A stretch of 14,163 bases of DNA from Erysipelotrichaceae bacterium. Lineage in GTDB: Bacteria > Bacillota_I > Bacilli_A > Erysipelotrichales > Erysipelotrichaceae. The stretch spans positions 1-14,163 of the forward strand of contig CAAEVI010000025.1 of NCBI GenBank assembly GCA_900759455.1, read 5' to 3'. A model generated the notes under the pieces. That model saw nothing but the letters and a program-made list of their open reading frames with translations, did no database searches and was not told the DNA's origin. A program made the position numbers and the translations under genes. Shown here piece by piece: positions 6,655 through 14,088 of the stretch (within the stretch, counting starts at the first letter, position 1; each line of letters opens with the position of its first letter).

Positions 6655-6697
6655 GTTGCAATGCATCATTTCTGCAATAAAAGAAAGGAAAATAGAT

Positions 6698-7939
6698 ATG
6701 AAACGATATGGACTGATAGGAGAAAAACTTTCACATAGTTTTTCAAAGGAAATTCATGAGACGATTGCGGATTATAATTATGATTTGATCCCTCTGTCTA
6801 AAGAAGAATTTCATAAATTTATGAAGAAAAAAGATTTTACTGCAATCAATGTAACAATTCCGTATAAAAAGGATGTCATTCCCTACCTGGACGAAATTGA
6901 TGACGCAGCTGAAAAAATCGGTGCTGTCAATACGATTGTCAACAGAGATGGAAAACTGATTGGTTTTAATACAGACTATTCCGGTTTTCTTTATATGGTA
7001 AAAAAACATAATGTACAGATGCAAGGAAAAAAAGTACTGATTCTCGGAAACGGCGGAGCTAGTGCAGCCATTCAGGCTGCAGTCATGCATGAGAAAGCCG
7101 CATCAATGGTCATCGTCGATATCTTACCCGGAAAAGATACCATTTCCTACGAAGAGTGTTTTGAAAAACATCTGGATGCTCAGATCATTATTAACACATC
7201 TCCTGTCGGCATGTATCCAAAAAACAATAATGCCCCCATCGACCTTTCGCTTTTCCACTGTCTGGAAGCAGTGCTGGATGTCATTTACAATCCTCTTCAT
7301 ACTAAGCTTTGCGTACAGGCAAGCGATTGCGGCATTCTGAATGTAAATGGGCTGGAAATGCTGATTGCACAGGCAAAATATGCCGTTGAGCATTTTCTTG
7401 ACAAAACGATCGATGAACAGATCATTGATTCAATTTATCAAAAGCTGTATGTTGATCAGGCGAATTTAATCCTCATCGGTATGCCGAGTGCCGGAAAGAC
7501 GACAATCGGAAAGATACTGGCTCAGAAATTAAATCGTGAATTTATCGATATGGATGAGATGATCGTTGAGAATACAGGAAAAAGCATTCCCGAAATTTTC
7601 GATGAAAAAGGTGAACAAGGTTTTCGTGCCGCCGAGACACAGGCTGCTTATGCGATTTCCAAATTAAACGGAAAAGTCATTTCCACCGGAGGAGGCATCA
7701 TCAAATATAAAGCGAATATTGATCTTCTTCGTCAAAACGGGATCGTGATCTTTATTGACAGAGATTTGAATAAGCTGATCACAACAGACAGTAACCGCCC
7801 TCTTTCCAGCAGCAGCGAGGCTGTCCGCAAAATGTATGAAGAAAGAATAGATTACTACCGTCTATATGCCGATCATATCATCGATAATAACAAGACGATC
7901 GACGAAAGTGTTCAGTCTATACTAAAGAAAATCAATTAA
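6698..7939 (+). CDS. aroEK: Bifunctional shikimate dehydrogenase-shikimate kinase (AroE-AroK fusion)
   Basis: One uninterrupted 413-residue ORF joins AroE (about 1-250) and AroK (about 255-413), covering two consecutive steps from 3-dehydroshikimate to shikimate 3-phosphate. In AroE, Ser14 and Ser16 (HSFSK), Lys57 in NVTIPYKK and Asp93 in NTDYSG match substrate and catalytic residues; LGNGGASAA (116-124) is the nucleotide loop; NGLEML ends the domain. The NADP-type NRT motif is replaced by VDI (140-142). In AroK, Walker A is GMPSAGKT (261-268), with Asp284/Asp286, Arg310, GGG (331-333), lid NRPL (366-369) and Arg383. The ATG at 6698 follows AAAGAAAGGAA; an in-frame TTG at 6641 lies inside the terminator and is rejected. 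It is followed 20 nt later by aroF. Confidence 0.96.
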   Translation: MKRYGLIGEKLSHSFSKEIHETIADYNYDLIPLSKEEFHKFMKKKDFTAINVTIPYKKDVIPYLDEIDDAAEKIGAVNTIVNRDGKLIGFNTDYSGFLYMVKKHNVQMQGKKVLILGNGGASAAIQAAVMHEKAASMVIVDILPGKDTISYEECFEKHLDAQIIINTSPVGMYPKNNNAPIDLSLFHCLEAVLDVIYNPLHTKLCVQASDCGILNVNGLEMLIAQAKYAVEHFLDKTIDEQIIDSIYQKLYVDQANLILIGMPSAGKTTIGKILAQKLNREFIDMDEMIVENTGKSIPEIFDEKGEQGFRAAETQAAYAISKLNGKVISTGGGIIKYKANIDLLRQNGIVIFIDRDLNKLITTDSNRPLSSSSEAVRKMYEERIDYYRLYADHIIDNNKTIDESVQSILKKIN

Positions 7940-7959
7940 AAGGAAAGGAAGACAATTAT

Positions 7960-8979
7960 ATGATTATATCAATAAAAAAGAATGCAGATCAAAAAGAAGT
8001 CGAAGCACTGATTCGCACATTAGAGAATAAAGGAGTAAAAGCGGTTGAAATTCAAGGCTCTGAATATAATGTTTTTGGTTTAACAGGAGATACATCCATC
8101 ATTGATGAAAAAGCTGTCAAAGCTTATCGCTGTGTTGAAAGTGTTGTACGTGTACAGGCAAAATACAAGCTGGCAAATCGAATGTTTCATCCGGAAGACA
8201 CAGTCATTGATGTTAACGGCATACGCATTGGCGGGAAGGAAAACATTGTTGTGATTGGCGGACCTTGTTCTGTCGAAAATAAAGAAATGATCCTGCATTT
8301 AGCTCAGGAAGTGAAAGATGCAGGTGCAGTCATGCTGCGTGGCGGCGCATATAAACCAAGAACGAGTCCTTACGCCTTTCAGGGCATGAGAACGGAAGGC
8401 ATTTTAGCCATGGTAGAAGCACGGGAGAAAACAGGCCTGCCGATCGTAACTGAATTAATGGGCGAAGCTCAAATCGATGAATTTGAAAAATATGTCGATG
8501 TCATTCAAATCGGTGCAAGAAACATGCAGAACTTTGAATTATTGAAAGAAGTGGGAAAAAGAACCACAAAGCCGGTACTCTTAAAACGAGGATTTTCCAA
8601 TACCATCGATGAGTGGATCATGAGTGCAGAATATATTATGGCAAACGGAAATCCTAACGTAATTTTCTGTGAACGAGGAATCCGAACATTCGAAACAGAA
8701 ACAAGAAATACTTTGGATCTTAGTGTCATTCCGATCATTAAGGAGAAAACACATCTGCCGATCATCATTGATCCTTCTCATGCAACAGGAGACTGGAAAC
8801 TGGTAGAATCTGCTTCCCTTGCTGCTGTAGCAGCCGGTGCAGATGGATTGATCATTGAGGTGCATGATAATCCGGAATGCGCCTTCAGTGACGGTGCACA
8901 GTGTCTGAAGCCGAAGAAGTTTAAACAGCTGATTGATCGGGCAAGAAAAATAGCCAATGTTCTAGATCGAGATATATAA
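7960..8979 (+). CDS. aroF: 3-deoxy-7-phosphoheptulonate (DAHP) synthase with N-terminal regulatory domain
   Basis: DAHP synthase condenses phosphoenolpyruvate and erythrose 4-phosphate, the committed first step of aromatic amino acid synthesis. The 339-residue type I-beta protein has an N-terminal ferredoxin-like domain (about 1-70, MIISIKKNAD onwards) like that of the Thermotoga enzyme, where it mediates Phe/Tyr feedback inhibition. The TIM-barrel shows GGPCSVE (100-106) with Cys103, KPRTSPY (132-138), His274 in DPSHATG, Glu300 and Asp311. Cys103, His274, Glu300 and Asp311 correspond to the metal ligands of the family. The ATG at 7960 follows AGGAAAGGAAG. It is cotranscribed with aroE-aroK, and the leader attenuator would control both. 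Some annotations would call it aroG or aroA; the substrate is certain, the symbol is convention. Confidence 0.96.
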   Translation: MIISIKKNADQKEVEALIRTLENKGVKAVEIQGSEYNVFGLTGDTSIIDEKAVKAYRCVESVVRVQAKYKLANRMFHPEDTVIDVNGIRIGGKENIVVIGGPCSVENKEMILHLAQEVKDAGAVMLRGGAYKPRTSPYAFQGMRTEGILAMVEAREKTGLPIVTELMGEAQIDEFEKYVDVIQIGARNMQNFELLKEVGKRTTKPVLLKRGFSNTIDEWIMSAEYIMANGNPNVIFCERGIRTFETETRNTLDLSVIPIIKEKTHLPIIIDPSHATGDWKLVESASLAAVAAGADGLIIEVHDNPECAFSDGAQCLKPKKFKQLIDRARKIANVLDRDI

Positions 8980-8980
8980 A

Positions 8981-9028
8981 AAAGAGCGTATGATTCTGAC
9001 CTTATTTAGCCAGAGCCATACGCTCTTT
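8981..9028. terminator. Shared terminator of convergent aroF and the YgjP-type gene
   Basis: A perfect 12-bp stem (8981-8992 with 9017-9028) is extended inwards by a second 5-bp pairing (8994-8998 with 9011-9015). The minus-strand transcript gets a run of six U residues (8986-8978 region), while the plus strand has only a short CTCTTTAT tail. One arm is within the last codons of the minus-strand gene, whose stop lies in the loop. Confidence 0.75.
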
Positions 9029-9679
9029 ATAATCCGGCATATACCTCTCCAAAATCTCGTAAAAAGCTTTCGAATGATTGGGCTGAATAAAATGAACAAA
9101 CTCATGCAGAATAACATACTCAATAAATTCTACAGGGTAATGAATCAATCGTTTATTCAGCGTGATTTGCTGCTGTGCGGGTTTGCAGTTTCCCCACTGT
9201 GATTTCATCATTCGCAGTTTAATTTGCGGCATCGGCACCTGAAAGGCCTGCAGACGCTTGCATGTAAGCAAAGCAATATCATTGAAAATATCATAACAAA
9301 GCTGATCCAGATAATCCTGAATCAGTTTGTCACATTGTGATAAATGTTTGTACTGCACATAAAATGTATCTTCACTATAATACACAACAGGATGATTGCC
9401 GTAAATACGGCGAATCCGAAGTGTATTGCCCAACAGCTGTATATGACTGTCTCCAATCAGCGGCTGCTTCTCATCAATAGCTTCAAGTTTCTTTCGTATC
9501 CACTGTTCTTTGCTAGAAACAAATTCATCTATCTTTTCCTTAGGGACGAAAGGATTGGCACTGACGAGAATATCACCGTTTGGATTGATTCGGAGATTGA
9601 TGTTTTTTACTTGCTTATAAGTTAAGGTATATGTAATCGTTCCGGTCCTGCAGATTAAGTTCTCGCTTTCCCTATCCAC
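9002..9679 (-). CDS. YgjP/SprT-like M48-type zinc metallopeptidase (DUF45)
   Basis: The 225-residue protein matches the YgjP-like family of small, soluble, predicted zinc peptidases. The zinc motif HEFVH is at 192-196 with His192, His196 and Glu193, and a third ligand candidate His202 lies in NHSKAFYE. The family motif before it, MKSQWGNC (158-165), corresponds to the usual SRWGSC. There is no signal peptide or membrane segment, so it should be cytoplasmic. The start is a GTG at 9679 with only a weak GGTGAG upstream, so the start is less certain than the family. No substrate is known for these proteins. It is convergent with aroF, shares its terminator, and is divergent from the radical SAM gene. 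Confidence 0.9.
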   Translation of the reverse strand: MDRESENLICRTGTITYTLTYKQVKNINLRINPNGDILVSANPFVPKEKIDEFVSSKEQWIRKKLEAIDEKQPLIGDSHIQLLGNTLRIRRIYGNHPVVYYSEDTFYVQYKHLSQCDKLIQDYLDQLCYDIFNDIALLTCKRLQAFQVPMPQIKLRMMKSQWGNCKPAQQQITLNKRLIHYPVEFIEYVILHEFVHFIQPNHSKAFYEILERYMPDYKERMALAK

Positions 9680-9822
9680 TTTTTCTCACCAACCTGTTTA
9701 TCGCGCCCTTTATTTTAACATAACTTTATACAAAACTAAACATTACATTTACAAAATTATTAATTCATCGTTACAGAAAATATATACATGACAAAATATG
9801 TTAAAATAGACACGGTGATACT

Positions 9823-10770
9823 ATGAAAAATAAGATAAATCCCTTTCCCTTTTCCGATGATAACAAGCGTTATCATACTTGGAATTATTATTTAAAACAT
9901 CGTTATGGAATGAAAATTGCCAAAATTCCGCTGGATGCCGGTTTTACCTGTCCTAATCGAGACGGCACAAAAGGAATTGGAGGCTGTACGTTTTGCACTT
10001 CGGCCGGAAGCGGAGATACGATTATTTCAAACGAAACTCTTGCTAAACAGTTTGACGACGGTTTAGCCGTTATGAGACGCAAATGGCCTGACTGCGGAGC
10101 AATTGCTTATTTTCAGGCATATACAAATACATACGGAACGCTGCAGAGGCTTCGTGAATGCTTTGAACCGTTTTTTGACCGCCCTGATGTTACAGCTGTA
10201 TCTATCGCGACTCGGGCAGACTGCCTAGAAGAGGATAAGATACGTTATTTTGCTGAAATTGCCGAAAAGAAAGATCTGTGGATTGAACTTGGCCTTCAAA
10301 GCATCCACGATCGTACAGCAGCACATGTCCATCGGGCTCACGATTATCAGCAGTTTTATGAGTGCGTCCAACGGCTTGCTCAGACTAAAATTAAGATTTG
10401 CGTACATCTGATCAACTCTCTTCCCTATGAAAGTAAGGAAATGATGATCGAAAGTGCAAAAGCAGTTGGAAAACTTCCTGTTCATGCACTGAAGATCCAT
10501 ATGCTGCATCTAATGAAACATACGCAAATGGCAAATGAGTATGAAAAAACTCCTTTTCATCTTCAGACGATGGACGAATATGTAGATACAGTGATCCGGC
10601 AGCTTGAAGTTCTCCCTCCTCATATCATCCTGCAAAGATTAACAGGTGACGGGCTTGCTTCTGATTTGATTGCTCCGCAATGGACGGTAAAAAAGGTGCA
10701 GGTATTAAACGAGATCGATAAGGCAATGGCTTCGCGAAACACCTGGCAGGGGAAATTTTTTATCGAATAA
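9823..10770 (+). CDS. Radical SAM protein of the TIGR01212 (YtqA/YhcC) family
   Basis: The 315-residue protein has the radical SAM cysteines in CPNRDGTKGIGGCTFC (43-58), i.e. Cys43, Cys55 and Cys58. This wide first spacing, rather than the usual CxxxCxxC, is characteristic of the YtqA/YhcC group. Other family segments visible are YFQAYTNTYG (95-104), IATRADC and IELGLQSIHD, with a conserved LTGDGL near the end. It would bind a [4Fe-4S] cluster and S-adenosylmethionine in the cytoplasm; the reaction is not established for the family. The ATG at 9823 has only a weak GGTGA before it. The gene stands alone, divergent from the YgjP-type gene, and ends about 180 nt before a strong bidirectional terminator. 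Confidence 0.93.
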   Translation: MKNKINPFPFSDDNKRYHTWNYYLKHRYGMKIAKIPLDAGFTCPNRDGTKGIGGCTFCTSAGSGDTIISNETLAKQFDDGLAVMRRKWPDCGAIAYFQAYTNTYGTLQRLRECFEPFFDRPDVTAVSIATRADCLEEDKIRYFAEIAEKKDLWIELGLQSIHDRTAAHVHRAHDYQQFYECVQRLAQTKIKICVHLINSLPYESKEMMIESAKAVGKLPVHALKIHMLHLMKHTQMANEYEKTPFHLQTMDEYVDTVIRQLEVLPPHIILQRLTGDGLASDLIAPQWTVKKVQVLNEIDKAMASRNTWQGKFFIE

Positions 10771-10778
10771 TATCTCAT

Positions 10779-10824
10779 GGAGCTGCTCCCTCTTCAGCAA
10801 ACTCCTACAATATGCTGTTTGCTG
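10779..10824 (+). other. Noncoding 3' region with stable hairpins after the radical SAM gene
   Basis: The 10771-10949 gap has no credible ORF. It holds a GGAG/CTCC mini-hairpin (10779-10789) and an 8-bp perfect stem CAGCAAAC (10795-10802) with GTTTGCTG (10817-10824), without a T-run behind it. It may be 3' untranslated RNA structure. I see no mobile-element signature. Confidence 0.35.
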
Positions 10825-10949
10825 TAAATGCCGCAGAATCATAGGTTGTGCTCTTTCACAGATATTAAATGTTCTGATTGCAAATTGATTTACTGAACGC
10901 TGTTCTTCAGATATGAAAACAGATGCCTATGCAAATAAAACATCCACAT

Positions 10950-11006
10950 AAAAAAGATGGGTTTCTCACTTCTGTCAGCACTAAAAGTGAGTGCCCATCT
11001 TTTTTT
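10950..11006. terminator. Bidirectional terminator between the radical SAM gene and the ABC operon
   Basis: A 12-bp outer stem (10950-10961 with 10994-11005) contains an inner perfect 7-bp stem CTCACTT/AAGTGAG and is flanked by A6 and T7 runs. It can stop plus-strand transcription from the radical SAM gene and minus-strand transcription from the ABC genes, which end at 11037. Confidence 0.85.
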
Positions 11007-11036
11007 ATTCAGTGACCTAAATGAATAAACTATTTT

Positions 11037-11708
11037 TTACTGCAATGAAGCATCTTGTAAGACACCGTTTTCCAACCATAGCCATCGTTGACAACGTTTG
11101 GCCAACTGCAGATCATGGGTCACCATTAAAATGGTTTTCCCTTGTTGATTTAATTGCTGCAACAATGAAAAAACGAGTTCTTTGTTTTTCTCATCTAAAT
11201 TACCGGTCGGTTCATCTGCTAATATCAACTCACAAGGTTTTAATAAAACTCTTGCTAAAGCAATACGTTGCTGTTCACCACCGGAACATTGACATACTTT
11301 CTTGTTACGCATTTCATAAAGACCAACGGTCTTCAACGCTTCTTCCATCTGTGTTTGACGCATCTTTTTTTTCACCTTCCAGTCAAAGACAAGCTCTAAA
11401 TTATACAAGACGCTTTTATTTTCTAACAATGCAAAATTTTGGAATAAATAGGCGATCTTGTTACGCAACATTTTTTGGGCTTTCATAGAGTAAGGTTTGA
11501 TATTTTTGACACCAAAGGTGATTCTTGTTCCTTGATCAGGAGCTTCCAGCAAGCCTAAGATATTTAAAAGAGTGGATTTTCCACATCCAGATGCACCACT
11601 GATCGCAATGAAGTCTCCTTGATGAATTTCTAACTGTAGCTCTTTCAAGACTTCATGCCGCTGGTACGATTTGCAAATATGAGACAAACTAACAATAGTT
11701 GTTTCCAT
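11037..11708 (-). CDS. ABC transporter ATPase, lactococcin 972-group export type
   Basis: The 223-residue ATPase has Walker A GASGCGKS (38-45), Q-loop Gln90, signature CSGGEQ (141-146, with Cys for the usual Leu), Walker B LILADE (161-166) and switch His198 in VTHD. Overall it resembles the MacB/LolD branch and, more closely, ATPases next to DUF1430 permeases in lactococcin 972-type clusters. Its ATG at 11708 directly follows the permease stop (TAAATG), with GGGGG upstream, so the two are translationally coupled. It would power a MacB-like mechanotransmission transporter at the membrane. The substrate is not visible; export of, or resistance to, a peptide is the most likely role. It ends 30 nt before a bidirectional terminator. 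Confidence 0.92.
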   Translation of the reverse strand: METTIVSLSHICKSYQRHEVLKELQLEIHQGDFIAISGASGCGKSTLLNILGLLEAPDQGTRITFGVKNIKPYSMKAQKMLRNKIAYLFQNFALLENKSVLYNLELVFDWKVKKKMRQTQMEEALKTVGLYEMRNKKVCQCSGGEQQRIALARVLLKPCELILADEPTGNLDEKNKELVFSLLQQLNQQGKTILMVTHDLQLAKRCQRWLWLENGVLQDASLQ

Positions 11709-13778
11709 TTAATCGCCCCCTTTCAAAGCCATCAAAAAAGTATGTGTTTCAACATATCGAATAAAAATAGAAAAGCACGATATATCGAACAAGAAACCTA
11801 AAATGAAAAATTCCATGCAGATTGATAACGGATAACGTAACAGAGTTAAGCCTATTAACATTGTCGCTAAATATGCTGCAAGCAAGATGAAAACCATCGG
11901 ACCATAACGTTCCCAACGACTTTTTCCTGCTGCATATGCCAATGCTAATTCTTTCTTATATTGTTCAATCGTCAAATAACAGAATTGTAAAATGAATAAG
12001 CCGTATAGCATACCAAACATTACAACGCTGGCCCCACTGGAGACCATGGCATTAAGTGCATCGATAGATACGCGTGACACCAATGAGCGCTGTGCATGTA
12101 GTAAATAACTACTGTCTGTCACTTTATCAATCATCGATTCGATCATTTTTCGATCCCCTTGATCAAAAAACATATTAGATTGGTATACATTCATTCCATT
12201 AAAACGTGCATATACGACCAGGATGGGCTCGTTAAACTTTCCTAAAATGCCGGCTTGTAAATCTACATGACTGCCTGTTGACTGTACATAGATGACAGTT
12301 CCGTCCTCAGGTGGTTCGATATTTTTTTGTGCTGTTGGAATTAAATACGTTTTATCTTGCAATGCCTCTAAATCTACTGCTTTTCCTTGTGTGTCGGTAA
12401 AAGCCATATTTGTCTTTTTCAAATATGTTTTATTCACGTACAACAAAGGCAATGGTTGCGGAGGAAAGCCTAAATCTGCATTGGACAAACCATAATATGA
12501 ATATGCATGGCGATTAGATAAATGGGTGTAGTCCGACATATCAAAATATATGATCTCGTCATACAATTCTTGAAGTTCTTCTCTTCTTCCATCAAAATGT
12601 GAAAAAGTATACAATGAAGATATATCTTTGCCATGTTGCTGCAAAAATAAATAATGTTGGGCATTAGGTATCAAACGATTGATAGAAGTTACAAACGGTA
12701 CTAGCATCGCACAAGACAATATAATCTTGAATGTGATATTAAATCCGCTTACCCATTGTAAAGAGGCCGTGTTTTTCAAATCAGAAATATGGATTGCTGT
12801 TTTAATGAATGCAAAGACAGTTATCAATAATAACGGGATCGTCAAAGCTCCAATCCTTATATAATGAATGATATCCTGATACAATTCCCCATAATAAGGA
12901 GAAAAAGTTGGTGTAATAATGAGACATAGCAAACCAAACATGGCGGAAAAGAGTACTAGAAGACCACATAAAAAACGGATATACAAGCGAAGGACGATAT
13001 ACAATGTTGAATGTCCCAGCATTTTACAAATCATGATTTCATGTTTGTTTTTTAAGCTTAAACAAAGCAGCAACAATACTAAAATTAGCAGACTACTAGT
13101 TAATGCCAAACGAATATCATCATTTTGATAAGAAGTTTCAATATCGTGATCACTGCCTCCATCCACTGCTTCTTGATCAAAGGAAACAGTATCATTCAAA
13201 TGTTCGCTGATCCATGCACTGATTAAATTGCTATGATCTGCAGTGTCAAAAATAAAAGAAATTTCGTTACTGTCACATTGTGGCAGCATGGCTGCTTGAT
13301 AGATACGTAGTTCCTGTTTCCACGAATCAAAATAATGGCGATCATATGAGGCAAATATGCCGGCAGCACCACTATCATCGGGGATACTGGATAAATACGA
13401 TTGCGTGGAAGCATCGCTGAAATCAATCGTCTTACCAGATAACATGTTAAGACGATTATATATCCATTGGTCATCATCGCTTTGTACATAATAATGAAAT
13501 AAATACATGCCATTATCTGCGGGCATCAGACAACTGGCGACAAAAGCAATTCCCTGGCTCCTTGCATATTCCACTATACTAGATAATGTTGCCTGTCGCT
13601 GTTTAAGGTCATCACTTTTCCAAACCAACTGATAAAAATCACCTTTTTCTCCGTTCAAATTCATACCGTTATCCAGTTCTTGGATTTTTAGAAAATGAAT
13701 ATAATTATAAGAGTCATAGGAATAGAAAAATAACAAACCAGCCAAAAATGCAATATACAGTTGTATGATTTTTTTCAT
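11709..13778 (-). CDS. DUF1430/TIGR01654-type ABC permease (putative bacteriocin immunity membrane protein)
   Basis: The 689-residue membrane protein has a first helix (about 5-21) and a large extracytoplasmic domain (22-222). A membrane cluster follows (helices near 224-242, 265-288, 309-327, 348-366), with a cytoplasmic coupling-type stretch NKHEIMICKMLGHS at 244-257 that resembles the FtsX/MacB family. Next come a second extracytoplasmic domain (about 367-560) and three C-terminal helices ending LMALKGGD. The same layout and partner ATPase are known from bacteriocin-associated TIGR01654 proteins. The start at 13778 (MKKIIQLY) is chosen over 13790 because GGAG sits about 6 nt before it and it overlaps the upstream ORF stop as ATGA. 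Membrane partner of the following ATPase; whether it exports, protects or senses is unknown. Confidence 0.88.
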   Translation of the reverse strand: MKKIIQLYIAFLAGLLFFYSYDSYNYIHFLKIQELDNGMNLNGEKGDFYQLVWKSDDLKQRQATLSSIVEYARSQGIAFVASCLMPADNGMYLFHYYVQSDDDQWIYNRLNMLSGKTIDFSDASTQSYLSSIPDDSGAAGIFASYDRHYFDSWKQELRIYQAAMLPQCDSNEISFIFDTADHSNLISAWISEHLNDTVSFDQEAVDGGSDHDIETSYQNDDIRLALTSSLLILVLLLLCLSLKNKHEIMICKMLGHSTLYIVLRLYIRFLCGLLVLFSAMFGLLCLIITPTFSPYYGELYQDIIHYIRIGALTIPLLLITVFAFIKTAIHISDLKNTASLQWVSGFNITFKIILSCAMLVPFVTSINRLIPNAQHYLFLQQHGKDISSLYTFSHFDGRREELQELYDEIIYFDMSDYTHLSNRHAYSYYGLSNADLGFPPQPLPLLYVNKTYLKKTNMAFTDTQGKAVDLEALQDKTYLIPTAQKNIEPPEDGTVIYVQSTGSHVDLQAGILGKFNEPILVVYARFNGMNVYQSNMFFDQGDRKMIESMIDKVTDSSYLLHAQRSLVSRVSIDALNAMVSSGASVVMFGMLYGLFILQFCYLTIEQYKKELALAYAAGKSRWERYGPMVFILLAAYLATMLIGLTLLRYPLSICMEFFILGFLFDISCFSIFIRYVETHTFLMALKGGD

Positions 13779-13972
13779 GAGCGACTCCATAGATGATCAA
13801 TTGCCCAATGAAAACACATCATCATATTTAACCGTTTTAAATTCATACAATTATCATAACCAGTCACTGTGAAGCATCTTACATTTTTAGTTATTCTGCT
13901 GTTCATACAAACTATTGGCTGTATGCATGCTATGCTTACGGAGAAAAATGCAGTTAATAAGAATAATAACAT
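13775..13972 (-). CDS. Small cysteine-rich putative secreted peptide coupled to the ABC permease
   Basis: The ORF from the ATG at 13972 encodes 65 residues. A hydrophobic N-terminus (MLLFLLTAFFSVSIAC, 1-16) looks like a signal sequence or lipobox-like end, followed by about 50 residues with further cysteines at 22, 33, 42 and 53 and a C-terminal HWAIDHLWSRS. An in-frame GTG at 13999 would extend it to 74 residues; a GGGGGA 10 nt before the ATG slightly favours the shorter form. Its TGA overlaps the permease ATG (ATGA), a mark of translational coupling. It sits where the bacteriocin gene lies in lactococcin 972 clusters, but shows no likeness to that peptide. It could be a new bacteriocin, a sensing peptide, or a chance ORF. 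Confidence 0.45.
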   Translation of the reverse strand: MLLFLLTAFFSVSIACIQPIVCMNSRITKNVRCFTVTGYDNCMNLKRLNMMMCFHWAIDHLWSRS

Positions 13973-14005
13973 AAATTTTTCATCCCCCTGTTCGCTCACG
14001 TTCTT

Positions 14006-14062
14006 TCAGGTTTTATTCAAAATCAATAGAATCTTGTGAAATGTGAGTAATACAAATTTCAT
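14006..14062 (-). CDS. 18-codon ORF with strong RBS, in frame with the downstream peptide ORF
   Basis: The ORF encodes MKFVLLTFHKILLILNKT, starting at 14062 behind an excellent AAAGGAGGA with 6-nt spacing. It ends in TGA (14008-14006). The next codons continue in the same frame through GTG 13999 into the cysteine-rich ORF, so without the TGA the whole would be a 95-residue protein. It may be a short leader peptide, or the start of a gene broken by a nonsense change or sequencing error. Confidence 0.4.
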   Translation of the reverse strand: MKFVLLTFHKILLILNKT

Positions 14063-14088
14063 AAGTGCTCCTCCTTTCTGTTATGAAA

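Noticed and set aside
6499..6697. T-box riboswitch in the aroE-aroK leader
   Set aside because: A conditional terminator is present, but the conserved T-box sequence and the long Stem I are absent, and the leader of about 200 nt is occupied by a translated ORF.
6641..6697. Longer aroE-aroK start at the TTG 6641
   Set aside because: It lies within the terminator hairpin, has no RBS, and the extra residues do not fit the AroE N-terminus.
10771..10949. Insertion-sequence remnant in the gap after the radical SAM gene
   Set aside because: The inverted repeats are short local hairpins, there is no transposase fragment and no target duplication is visible.
11021..11488. A 155-codon plus-strand ORF opposite the ABC ATPase
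   Set aside because: It is antisense to a gene with all ABC motifs, and contains no recognisable domain.
13775..13999. Direct lactococcin 972 homologue
   Set aside because: The cysteine-rich ORF lacks the glycine/aromatic-rich character and C-terminus of that family as I remember it; only the genomic position agrees.
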